Source: JADJTT01 sp049306275 (lineage in GTDB: Bacteria; Bacteroidota; Bacteroidia; Chitinophagales; Saprospiraceae). From it: DNA of 64,000 bases. Where the stretch lies: positions 62,001 to 126,000 of the forward strand of contig JBAQQB010000197.1 in the NCBI GenBank assembly GCA_049306275.1, in the 5' to 3' direction. Under the pieces are notes generated by a model. It ran no database searches. It was not told the origin of the DNA and saw nothing but the letters and a program-made list of their open reading frames with translations. This document shows, one piece after another, positions 57,268 to 64,000 of the stretch; the stretch's first letter is position 1; every line of letters starts with the position of its first letter. A program made the position numbers and the translations under genes.

Positions 57268-58258
57268 AAAAAATAAGATTGTACTTAATAAACAACCCTT
57301 GCATAAAGCTGACCGCCGGCATCAGTTCCGCGCGTTGTTCGCCGGGGGGGAGGTTGACGTCGGCGGCGGCTTCGCCGTAGATACCGTCGTCGTCGAGGTC
57401 GGTTTGTACGTTGACGTCGTCGTCGTAGAAGAGGTTGGTGACGAGGTTAATCGACAGGTTTTTGACGATCTGCACACTGAGGTCGTTGGTCCAGAGCACG
57501 TCGATATTCTGGGGGTTTTCGAGGTAGTTGGAGAAGAGATCGAGGGCGCTGGCCCAGCTGATCCGGTCTTTGAGGAACTTGTTGGCGTAGGCGGCCTTGA
57601 GGTTGGAGCCCAGCATAAGGAAGCTGTTTTCGCCCGGTTTGTTGCCATGTACGTTGAGGGCTGCGATGGAGTCGTTGCCCACGTAGATCAGCTTGAGGGA
57701 AACGGGCGAGTAGAGGAAGGTGAGGTGCTCGTTCAATTTATATTCCAAACCCGGCGACACGATGACCTGTACCGGAGAGAAGAACCTGGCGATGGGCTGG
57801 ACGTTTTCCTCTGCCGGTTTGAGGATATTGCCCGGATAGGTGGGGAGCAGCAGGGTAATGGCGTCTGCTTCCACTGCGCCGTATAGTTTGCCCTGGCCGG
57901 GGCGGAAGCTGGCTCGGGAGGTGAGGCGGAGCACGTCGATGTTTTTCTCAAAGGGTTTATTTCTGCCGCCGATCCGCTGGGTGCCCAATTGCAGGGAGCC
58001 GGTGTTGTTCCAGGCGAATTTTTCCTTTTTGTAGTTGGCGGCAAAATTGGCCAGGCCTGCGAAGCCGATGCGGTTGGCGCCGGCGCCTACGCGGGGGTTG
58101 ATGAGGGCCATCTGAGCGAAGTCGAGGCCCAGGCCGCCGACGTAGGTCCAGGGCTTTTCCGGCTCAGCCTGTTCTGCGGCTGCGGCATCCTGGCTAAAGA
58201 CCGGGTTCCAGAGCGTGGCGAAGATGATTGCGCAAAAGAGGAGTAGTCCTTTTTTCAT
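57266..58258 (-). CDS. DUF3078 family outer-membrane-like protein
   Basis: A 330-aa protein with a signal peptide (KKGLLLFCAIIFATLWNPVF, then SQ). The body has beta-barrel-like strands: WTYVGGLGLDFAQMALINPR, FAWNNTGSLQLGTQRIGG, GLEYKLNEHLTFLYSPVSLK, ISWASALDLFSNYLENPQNI. The family occurs in Bacteroidota with no known function. It lies 15 bp after the MscS-like gene on the same strand. Confidence 0.8.
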   Translation of the reverse strand: MKKGLLLFCAIIFATLWNPVFSQDAAAAEQAEPEKPWTYVGGLGLDFAQMALINPRVGAGANRIGFAGLANFAANYKKEKFAWNNTGSLQLGTQRIGGRNKPFEKNIDVLRLTSRASFRPGQGKLYGAVEADAITLLLPTYPGNILKPAEENVQPIARFFSPVQVIVSPGLEYKLNEHLTFLYSPVSLKLIYVGNDSIAALNVHGNKPGENSFLMLGSNLKAAYANKFLKDRISWASALDLFSNYLENPQNIDVLWTNDLSVQIVKNLSINLVTNLFYDDDVNVQTDLDDDGIYGEAAADVNLPPGEQRAELMPAVSFMQGLFIKYNLIF

Positions 58259-58273
58259 GTGATTTTGGTTTTG

Positions 58274-59116
58274 TTATGAATTGGATGTTTCCTGAGATGG
58301 GGAGGCCTGTTTGAGGATCTCCACCTTCTCGGTGGTGAGCTTGCTGAGGGGCAGGATGATGATCTGTTTTTCCTCTCCCTCCAGGGTAATGGAGGTATTG
58401 TCCATGACTTTGACCGTGCCGGTCACTTCGCCAACCTTGATCACATCGCCGGGGGCGACTTTTTTGCTGCTGTAGAAAGAGGCGATGAAGTTGGCCATCA
58501 CGTCGCGCGAAGCCAGGCCGTAGCCAATGGCGAAGGCGGCGACGCCGCCGGCGATGATGATGGTGAGGTTGGTTGCAAGGAATTCGGTATCGATCCGGGC
58601 CTGGCCCAGGGCGCTCATGGCCACGGCGATGAGGAGGAAATAGAACAGGAAATTGGCGATCAGGTTGGCCGAGGGGATGCCCAGCGATTTGGCGGTAGAG
58701 AGCACGATGCCCTTGATGAAGTCGGCGAAGAGCAGGCCGATGAACAGGACGATTACTGCCGTGAGCAGGTTGGGGATGTAGTTGATGATGTCGACCATGA
58801 GGTCAGACACGGCCTGTATGCCCAGGATGTCGGTAGCAGCCAGCGCGACGACCAGCATGAGGATGTAATAGAGAATCTTGGAGAGCAGCACGCTGGGCAC
58901 GATGCGGATGCGCGCCTTTTCCATGATCTCGATCTGGTTGAGCCGCTCTGCGAGTTGGTCGATGCCGGTGCGGGAGAGGAGGGTTTTCACCAGTTTTCTT
59001 AGGCCTCTGCTGATCAGCCAGCCGATCAGCAAAACGGCGAGGGCGCCGGCCAGGTTAGGGAGAACGGCGGCGAATTGGCCCAGCACGTCGTAGAATATGT
59101 CTTTAATAGGAGTCAT
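58274..59116 (-). CDS. Mechanosensitive ion channel (MscS-like, conserved-TM-helix type)
   Basis: A 280-aa protein. Helices at LPNLAGALAVLLIGWLISRG, ILYYILMLVVALAATDILGI, IPNLLTAVIVLFIGLLFADF and LIANFLFYFLLIAVAMSALG precede the pore-like AGGVAAFAIGYGLASRDVMA and a C-terminal beta domain (GDVIKVGEVTGTVKVMDNTS) that fits the MscS middle domain. It probably releases solutes on osmotic downshift. It follows the small protein gene of the sigma-factor operon by 36 bp. Confidence 0.87.
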   Translation of the reverse strand: MTPIKDIFYDVLGQFAAVLPNLAGALAVLLIGWLISRGLRKLVKTLLSRTGIDQLAERLNQIEIMEKARIRIVPSVLLSKILYYILMLVVALAATDILGIQAVSDLMVDIINYIPNLLTAVIVLFIGLLFADFIKGIVLSTAKSLGIPSANLIANFLFYFLLIAVAMSALGQARIDTEFLATNLTIIIAGGVAAFAIGYGLASRDVMANFIASFYSSKKVAPGDVIKVGEVTGTVKVMDNTSITLEGEEKQIIILPLSKLTTEKVEILKQASPSQETSNS

Positions 59117-59152
59117 TTTCTGCCTTTTATGGTAAAAAATCAGGCTGGCGCG

Positions 59153-59425
59153 TTACGCGGCAGTATCGTCGGGGGTATTTTCTTCGAAAGAATGGGAGGA
59201 AGGGTTTTCAGATTCTCCGCCGTTGATGGCGATCAGCACGGTGTCGAGGGCGTTAGGCACATAGAGTTCGAGGGCTTTGCCCAGGAACTGCACAAATCCC
59301 ATGCTACGCTGCACGTTCTGCTTTATTTGTGGGGGCAATGGGGGCGCCCCGTTCAACTCTTCGTCGAGGAGACGATGAAAGTTGTTGTTTGTATTTTCCA
59401 TAATCCCGTCATTGAGCATGGTCAT
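59153..59425 (-). CDS. Small soluble protein after the sigma factor gene, unknown function
   Basis: A 90-aa protein, no helix long enough to span a membrane, acidic C-terminus (GGESENPSSHSFEENTPDD). The core LPPQIKQNVQRSMGFVQFLG and then LYVPNALDTVLIAING suggests a short helical unit. Located 1 bp after the sigma factor stop, so it is cotranscribed and might be a regulator of it (anti-sigma or partner), which is inference. A second ATG at 59401 (MENTNNN) is possible. Confidence 0.55.
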   Translation of the reverse strand: MTMLNDGIMENTNNNFHRLLDEELNGAPPLPPQIKQNVQRSMGFVQFLGKALELYVPNALDTVLIAINGGESENPSSHSFEENTPDDTAA

Positions 59426-59426
59426 C

Positions 59427-60002
59427 TCACTCTCCCGTTTCCGGGAAGAGGGAGGTATAAACTGAGTGGGCTTTGTGTTTGGCCCTTTTTAACTGCATTT
59501 TTACGGCGCTCTCCGTTTTGTCGAGCACTGCGGCGATATCCTTGATCTGCATATCGTCGTGGTACTTCATCAACAGGATCGCCTTGTCGCCTACCGGAAT
59601 ACCGTCCAGCACGTCTTTGAGGCGGTCGACGGCAATAGTCAGCAACTCGTCGTCCTGTCCGTCGTCGGCGATATCGGGTGTTTTCTCCATGTCGTCGGTA
59701 AACAACGACTGTTGTTTCTGTTTGCGCCTGATGAGGTCGATGCAAAAGTTGTAGGTGATGGAGTACACCCAGGTGGAGAATTGCGACCGCTCGTTGAATT
59801 TCGAGAGGTTGAGGAAAATTTTCACAAAAATCTCCTGGGTGGCATCCTGTGCCAGCGCAACATCTTTGAGCAAGGAAATACAGCGGCTGTAGACCTTGTT
59901 GGAATACTTGTCGTACAGCAGGCTGAAATACGCCGACTCCTGTGTGGCGAGAAAGCGCTGCACCAGTTCGGAGTCGGAGAGTTTCGTTTTTCCTTGTGTC
60001 AT
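59427..60002 (-). CDS. ECF-type RNA polymerase sigma factor
   Basis: A 191-aa protein. Region 2 includes LLYDKYSNKVYSRCISLLKD, DATQEIFVKIFLNLSKFNER and STWVYSITYNFCIDLIRRKQ. Region 4 includes LLMKYHDDMQIKDIAAVLDK and ESAVKMQLKRAKHK. Both are complete, and no membrane anti-sigma gene follows. It likely directs an envelope or stress regulon; downstream small protein and MscS-like genes share its transcript. Confidence 0.92.
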   Translation of the reverse strand: MTQGKTKLSDSELVQRFLATQESAYFSLLYDKYSNKVYSRCISLLKDVALAQDATQEIFVKIFLNLSKFNERSQFSTWVYSITYNFCIDLIRRKQKQQSLFTDDMEKTPDIADDGQDDELLTIAVDRLKDVLDGIPVGDKAILLMKYHDDMQIKDIAAVLDKTESAVKMQLKRAKHKAHSVYTSLFPETGE

Positions 60003-60230
60003 CAGGAGATACGGCCTGTTTAAAGTTGGTTTTACAAAAAGCAGGCCGGAATCTCTGCCCTTTTGACGGGGAAAGTGTGAAAGGGGTACAAAGTGGGCAA
60101 AAATAATTTTATCCCCCGTCTACCTGCTTCACATTCAGGCCTTTTCAGATGCGGGCTAAAGTACTATTATTACCGAATTTTTCCCAACTTCGGCCCTCCA
60201 AAAGACCGCATTCCCAGTTAACTATTTCAC
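60003..60230. other. 228-bp divergent intergenic region
   Basis: No gene was recognised. The minus strand has TATTTTTG (60098-60105), an exact TAnnTTTG match, 96 bp before the sigma gene's ATG, a candidate promoter for the sigma operon. For the plus-strand transporter no convincing element was seen. Confidence 0.55.
60098..60105 (-). promoter_or_regulatory. Candidate -7 promoter element for the sigma factor operon
   Basis: On the minus strand TATTTTTG matches TAnnTTTG. No clear -33 element was found. Confidence 0.4.
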
Positions 60231-61118
60231 ATGCCCAAAACCATCAAGGCTCATACCGCCCTTTTCCTGGTTGCGCTGATCTACGGCGGCAACTACTCTA
60301 TTGCCAAGGTCGTGCTCGACGACGGCTATATTGGTCCTTTGGGGTTCATTCTGATTCGGGTGGCCACGGGCGTTTTTCTCTTCACGCTGTTGCACCGGTT
60401 CTGGATACGGGAAAAGGTGGAGCGCAAGGACCTTTGGTTGCTGGCGCTGTGCGGCCTGTTTGGGGTGGCGATCAACCAGATGTTTTTCTTCATGGGCCTC
60501 AAGCTGACCCAGCCCATCCACGCCTCTCTGCTGATGACCACCACGCCCATTCTGGTGCTGGTCATCTCCTCCCTCCTGCTCGGCGAGCGGATCACCACCA
60601 GAAAGATAACGGGGGTGGTGTTGGGGGCTACCGGCGCGGTGCTGCTGCTCACCCAAGGCAAGCAAATCGATTGGAACAGCTCCGGCCTGCTAGGCGACCT
60701 GATGGTGCTGGTCAACGCCACCTCCTACGGTTTGTATCTGGTGCTGGTGCGCAACCTGATGCGCAGGTACAACCCGATCACGGTGGTCAAATGGGTGTTC
60801 TCTTTCGGCCTGCTTTACGTATTTCCCTTCGGTCTGGGGGAGTTGCGGGCGGTTGAATGGGGGACGTTCCTGCCGCATATCTGGCTGGCGGTGGGCTACG
60901 TATTGTTGTTTACCACCTTTTTCACCTATTTATTTAACGCCTTTGCCCTCACGGTGGTGTCGCCTTCGGTGGTGAGTTTTTACATCTACCTCCAACCCCT
61001 GCTGGCGGCTGTGATCGCGCTGGCGGTGGGGCAAGACGAGCTGGACTGGCTCAAAGCGGCCGCAGCTGCGCTGATCTTTACGGGGGTATACCTCGTCAGC
61101 TATAACAAGTTAAATTAA
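60231..61118 (+). CDS. EamA/DMT family transporter
   Basis: A 295-aa protein with ten predicted helices in two EamA repeats. Repeat 1: KAHTALFLVALIYGGNYSIA to LMTTTPILVLVISSLLLGER. Repeat 2: LLGDLMVLVNATSYGLYLVL to YIYLQPLLAAVIALAVGQDE. The 'Y-G-N' in the first helix and 'P-x..E' motif near each repeat end are typical. It probably exports a metabolite; substrate unknown. Its start is 228 bp from the divergent sigma operon. Confidence 0.9.
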   Translation: MPKTIKAHTALFLVALIYGGNYSIAKVVLDDGYIGPLGFILIRVATGVFLFTLLHRFWIREKVERKDLWLLALCGLFGVAINQMFFFMGLKLTQPIHASLLMTTTPILVLVISSLLLGERITTRKITGVVLGATGAVLLLTQGKQIDWNSSGLLGDLMVLVNATSYGLYLVLVRNLMRRYNPITVVKWVFSFGLLYVFPFGLGELRAVEWGTFLPHIWLAVGYVLLFTTFFTYLFNAFALTVVSPSVVSFYIYLQPLLAAVIALAVGQDELDWLKAAAAALIFTGVYLVSYNKLN

Positions 61119-61219
61119 CATTAAAATTATACTACCCCAATTCCGCCATTTCCTCGAAATACACTACCATTCAATTATTAGTAGAAGGGCAGTTTGCGCA
61201 ATTTTAAAATCAATTCGCT

Positions 61220-61227
61220 TATCTTTA
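61220..61227 (+). promoter_or_regulatory. Candidate promoter for the TPR protein
   Basis: TATCTTTA differs in one base from TAnnTTTG and follows TTTG (61193-61196) by 23 bp. The ATG lies 27 bp downstream. Confidence 0.5.
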
Positions 61228-61254
61228 GGGTAAGGTATTCGGGAAAATAATGCC

Positions 61255-62661
61255 ATGAACCAACATCAAGCAAGTCAGCACGCAAGGATTTTAGCGCTGG
61301 TTTCCGCTTTCGAAGCAGAAGTGGAGGCGGGCGACGTGAAATTCCGCAAAGAAGAGGAGTTGCTGGAAATGTTGGATTACTACATCCAGGAACAATTGCC
61401 CGAACAAGCGCTCGAAATAGTCGATTTCGGTATTTCGTGCTTTCCGTTTTCCTCCGTTTTTTACCTGCGAAAGGCTCGTCTTTTTATCGATCTCAACAGG
61501 GAAGAGTTCGCTATGGCGTGGCTGGATGACGCGGAAGACCGGTTTGGCGCCGATTTCGACTTCCGTTTACTTCGGGCGGAGGCCTTTTCTCGGATCGGCC
61601 TTTTCGAGCACGCCCACGAGATTCTGGACGAGCTGAAAGAAGAGGCGCTGGGGGAAGAACTGAGCCAGGCGCTCCTGGCCGAAGCGGTAGTGTATGAATG
61701 GGAGGAACAATACGAACGCATGTTCTACTCCCTGCGTGCCGCGCTGATGGAAGATCCGAAAAATGAGGAAGCGCTGCAACGCCTTTGGGTCTGTGTAGAG
61801 CTTGCTAAAAAATACGCGGAGAGCATCGCTTTCCACGAGCGCTTCGTGAACCTGTATCCCTATTCGAAGCAGGCCTGGTATAATCTGGGGCAGTCGTACG
61901 AGTACTTCGGCCAATACGAAGACGCCATCGATGCCTTTGAATTCGCCATCGCCATCGATCCTTCCTTCGAATTTGCCTACCGCGATTGCGCCGAGCTGTA
62001 CTTTCAGCTCAAAGACTATCCACGGGCGCTGAGGCACTACCTCGATGTGCTGGAACAATTCGAGCCCGATCAGGATCTCTACCTCAACATCGGGCAGTGC
62101 TATCTGGAAATGGGGGAACTTGAAATGGCCAAGGCTTACTTCCAAAAAGCCGTCCGCTTCGATTCCCTCAATGATGAAGTTTATTATTATCTCGGAGAAT
62201 GCTTTTTCCGGGAAGGGCAATACCAGAAGGCCTCGCGCTATTACCTCAAGGCGATCGGCATCGAAGACAGGCGGGAAGAGTACTACCACGCTTTAGCGGA
62301 AACCTACCTCCACCTCGACAAGCCGCAGAAAGCCCAATGGTATTTTCAGGAGGCTGTCGAGGTAGCCCCTGAAGCAGCTGCGTACTGGATACGCTATGCC
62401 CAGTTCCTGCTCGATGCCGGCAAGCCCGGGGAAGCCCTGGATGTGCTCACCGAGGCCGAAGAGTACGCCGTAGGCGTAGAACTGCTCTACTGCCGCATCG
62501 GTTGCCTGCTGGCCCTGGGGCGCAGGCCGGAAGCGCTCTACCTGCTCAACGAAGCCCTGGATGAAGACTACGCCAGCCACCAATACCTGTTCGAATGGAT
62601 GCCGTCGCTGGCGGCAGACTCTGAGGTGCAGGCTATTATCACGACTTTCCAACCGTTTTAA
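61255..62661 (+). CDS. Tetratricopeptide repeat protein
   Basis: A 468-aa soluble protein made of about 11-12 TPR helix pairs. Examples are AWYNLGQSYEYFGQYEDAID, LNIGQCYLEMGELEMAKAYF, VYYYLGECFFREGQYQKASR and YYHALAETYLHLDKPQKAQW. No signal peptide or enzymatic domain. Such proteins act as scaffolds; the family is widespread in Bacteroidota. An intrinsic terminator follows 46 bp after the stop. Confidence 0.88.
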   Translation: MNQHQASQHARILALVSAFEAEVEAGDVKFRKEEELLEMLDYYIQEQLPEQALEIVDFGISCFPFSSVFYLRKARLFIDLNREEFAMAWLDDAEDRFGADFDFRLLRAEAFSRIGLFEHAHEILDELKEEALGEELSQALLAEAVVYEWEEQYERMFYSLRAALMEDPKNEEALQRLWVCVELAKKYAESIAFHERFVNLYPYSKQAWYNLGQSYEYFGQYEDAIDAFEFAIAIDPSFEFAYRDCAELYFQLKDYPRALRHYLDVLEQFEPDQDLYLNIGQCYLEMGELEMAKAYFQKAVRFDSLNDEVYYYLGECFFREGQYQKASRYYLKAIGIEDRREEYYHALAETYLHLDKPQKAQWYFQEAVEVAPEAAAYWIRYAQFLLDAGKPGEALDVLTEAEEYAVGVELLYCRIGCLLALGRRPEALYLLNEALDEDYASHQYLFEWMPSLAADSEVQAIITTFQPF

Positions 62662-62707
62662 CCCATAACAAATTATAATTCCTTACTCTACTGACCTATT
62701 CACAGTA

Positions 62708-62737
62708 AGCCCGGTTGTACAGCTACCGGGCTTTTTT
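62708..62737 (+). terminator. Intrinsic terminator after the TPR gene
   Basis: AGCCCGGT (62708-62715) pairs with ACCGGGCT (62725-62732) around a 9-nt loop, followed by TTTTTT. This is a classic GC-rich stem with T run. Confidence 0.9.
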
Positions 62738-62750
62738 GTATTTTCCCGCC

Positions 62751-63374
62751 ATGTCTTATTTCCTCAATGGCATTGGGTTGGGCCTGGCCCTGAGCATTCT
62801 GGCGGGCCCCTTATTGTTTGCGCTGGTGCAGAGCAGCCTCGAGCGCGGTATGCGCGCGGGACTGGCCGTCGGCCTTGGCATTTGGGTCAGCGACCTGCTG
62901 TTCATCGCCGCGAGTTACCTGGGCTTGTCGTGGCTGGTGCGCGTTACCCAATGGGCGTCTTTTGAAGTAGCCTTGGGTACGGGGGGCGGACTGTTCCTCA
63001 TTGCCGTCGGGGCTGCAACCATCTTAAAAACCGCGCCGGGACCAGAGAGCAGGCCGCTGATAGGCGAGCGCCTGGGCGGCCTGGGCTCCATGTGGCTGAA
63101 GGGTTTTTTGATCAACACGATCAATCCGTTCACCGTATTTTTCTGGACCAGCGTGGCTACCGGCCTGCTCATGGAGGAGCGTGGGGAAAGCTGGCTGTTC
63201 TACCTGGGCGTCATGCTGACGATCGTCGCGACTGACTCGTTCAAAGTCGTCGCGGCCAAAACTATCAGGCCCTTTCTGAAGCCCGGTAACCTGCTGCTCG
63301 TCAGGCGCATCTCCGGGCTGGCCCTCCTCGGCTTCGGGCTGGCGCTGATCGTGCGGGTGTGGTTTTTAAGTTAG
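62751..63374 (+). CDS. LysE family exporter
   Basis: A 207-aa protein with six predicted helices. FLNGIGLGLALSILAGPLLF, VQSSLERGMRAGLAVGLGIW, and LKGFLINTINPFTVFFWTSV (the conserved N-P loop) match LysE/RhtB exporters of amino acids. The ATG at 62751 starts at the family N-terminus; the longer frame runs back through the terminator. It converges on the last gene (4-bp overlap). Confidence 0.88.
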   Translation: MSYFLNGIGLGLALSILAGPLLFALVQSSLERGMRAGLAVGLGIWVSDLLFIAASYLGLSWLVRVTQWASFEVALGTGGGLFLIAVGAATILKTAPGPESRPLIGERLGGLGSMWLKGFLINTINPFTVFFWTSVATGLLMEERGESWLFYLGVMLTIVATDSFKVVAAKTIRPFLKPGNLLLVRRISGLALLGFGLALIVRVWFLS

Positions 63375-64000
63375 CTCCGCGCAAAGAGGTTGTACTTCAG
63401 AATGCAGTAAATGGCCCGGAAACCATCCCTCCACCCTATCTTTTTTCCCTCCTGGTAAGTGCGTCCGTAGTAGGAGATGCCGACTTCGAAGATGCGCACG
63501 CCCGGTACGCGCGAAATTTTTGCCGTGACTTCCGGCTCGAAGCCAAAGCGCTTTTCCTTCAGTTCCAGCTGCTGGATGAGGGGCGTGCGGAACATTTTGT
63601 AACAGGTCTCCATGTCCGTCAGGTTGAGGTTGGTCAGGGCGTTGGAGAGGAAGGTGAGGAACTTGTTGCCGATGGAATGCCAGAAAAAGAGAATCCGGTG
63701 CGGGTTGCCACCCATGAAGCGGGAGCCGTACACCACGTCGGCCCGCTCTTCGAGGATGGGTTGCAGCAGCAGGTTGTACTCCCGCGGATCGTACTCCAGG
63801 TCGGCGTCCTGTATGATCAGCACATCGCCGGTGGCCTCGCGGATGCCCGTGTGCAGGGCTGCGCCTTTGCCCATGTTCTTTTCGTGCCGCAAGTAGCGGA
63901 GGTTGGCCTCCGGATGCCGGGCCATGCAATCCCGGACGACGGCCTCTGTGTTGTCTTTGGAACAGTCGTTGACCACGATGATCTCCTTCTCCACCTGACC
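63371..64000 (-). CDS. Glycosyltransferase family 2, partial (start beyond window)
   Basis: Open to the last base of the window, so the N-terminus is missing. The visible 209 residues carry EIIVVNDCSKDNTEAVVRDC, DVLIIQDADLEYDPREY (DxD-type motif), VVYGSRFMGGNPHRILFFWH and TDMETCYKMFRTPLI, followed by FGFEPEVTAKISR. This is the pattern of cytosolic dolichyl-phosphate-sugar-synthase-like GT2 enzymes without a C-terminal membrane segment. The sugar is unknown. Confidence 0.85.
   Translation of the reverse strand, partial: GQVEKEIIVVNDCSKDNTEAVVRDCMARHPEANLRYLRHEKNMGKGAALHTGIREATGDVLIIQDADLEYDPREYNLLLQPILEERADVVYGSRFMGGNPHRILFFWHSIGNKFLTFLSNALTNLNLTDMETCYKMFRTPLIQQLELKEKRFGFEPEVTAKISRVPGVRIFEVGISYYGRTYQEGKKIGWRDGFRAIYCILKYNLFARS

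Noticed and set aside
56111..57886. A 591-aa open frame on the plus strand opposite polA and DUF3078
   Set aside because: It runs antisense to two well-supported genes, crosses the intergenic hairpin and has glycine/valine-rich low-complexity sequence typical of a shadow of high-GC coding DNA.
61119..61254. Search for a small RNA or tRNA in the gap before the TPR gene, and in other gaps
   Set aside because: No cloverleaf, anticodon arm or conserved TTCGA loop was recognised; only a promoter-like element is present.
1..64000. Prophage, integrative element or toxin-antitoxin locus
   Set aside because: No integrase, phage structural gene, conjugation gene or recognisable toxin-antitoxin pair was seen, and gene content is mostly housekeeping and envelope functions.

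Overview
The window reads as a stretch of chromosome from a Bacteroidota bacterium with moderately high GC, probably a Saprospiria-like (Lewinella, Phaeodactylibacter or Haliscomenobacter type) relative. This is inferred from three things. First, promoters repeatedly match the Bacteroidota -7 element TAnnTTTG and Shine-Dalgarno sites are scarce. Second, there are phylum-typical families: DUF4294, DUF3078, DUF6089-like and DUF6624-like proteins, tandem secreted amidohydrolases, a short CysN and a GxxExxY protein. Third, PolA keeps its proofreading motif. No species can be named from sequence alone. Coding density is very high; no rRNA, tRNA, CRISPR array, prophage or insertion sequence was recognised.

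Layout. 1-9568 (+): the end of cysD, then cysN, then a tight polysaccharide operon: UDP-glucuronate 4-epimerase, wecB, GT2, gmd, fcl, manC, GT4 and a methyltransferase. It supplies activated sulfate, UDP-galacturonate, UDP-ManNAc and GDP-fucose. 9554-14283: a GT4 and a flippase on the minus strand, diverging from a FemAB/GNAT-like protein and a secreted-polymer-type toroid protein. 14276-24593: an RND/MMPL exporter, an RsmI-like methyltransferase, nadA, an outer-membrane protein, a secreted protein, an M42 peptidase with a pterin dehydratase, a second flippase and a DUF6624-like protein. 24604-31807: two amidohydrolase genes, DUF4294, a DinB-cupin fusion, GNAT and an MtfA-like protein. 31913-38451: the small gene before mutL, mutL, two rhomboid proteases, an endonuclease/phosphatase-family protein and cysS. 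38578-39059: a GxxExxY gene enclosed in 33-bp inverted repeats.

39070-48623: GNAT, a membrane GT2, an orphan MoxR ATPase, then a second polysaccharide locus on the minus strand (flippase, Wzz-like, O-antigen ligase/polymerase, FkbM methyltransferase) and mnmG. 48769-53287: lipoproteins, small membrane proteins, an NqrC-like FMN-binding lipoprotein and a thioredoxin-fold protein. 53326-60002 (minus): ECF sigma factor, a small protein, MscS-like channel, DUF3078, polA and lpxD. 60231-64000: EamA transporter, TPR protein, LysE exporter and a truncated GT2.

The main non-coding theme is a set of intergenic hairpins built from tandem 7-9 nt words. Each sits between codirectional genes or in a leader (334-367, 34090-34153, 46692-46755, 54281-54321, 57178-57267), with one-armed relatives at 27600 and 40687. 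These, and the inverted-repeat GxxExxY cassette, are the least explained structures seen. No obvious large new multi-gene system was found.
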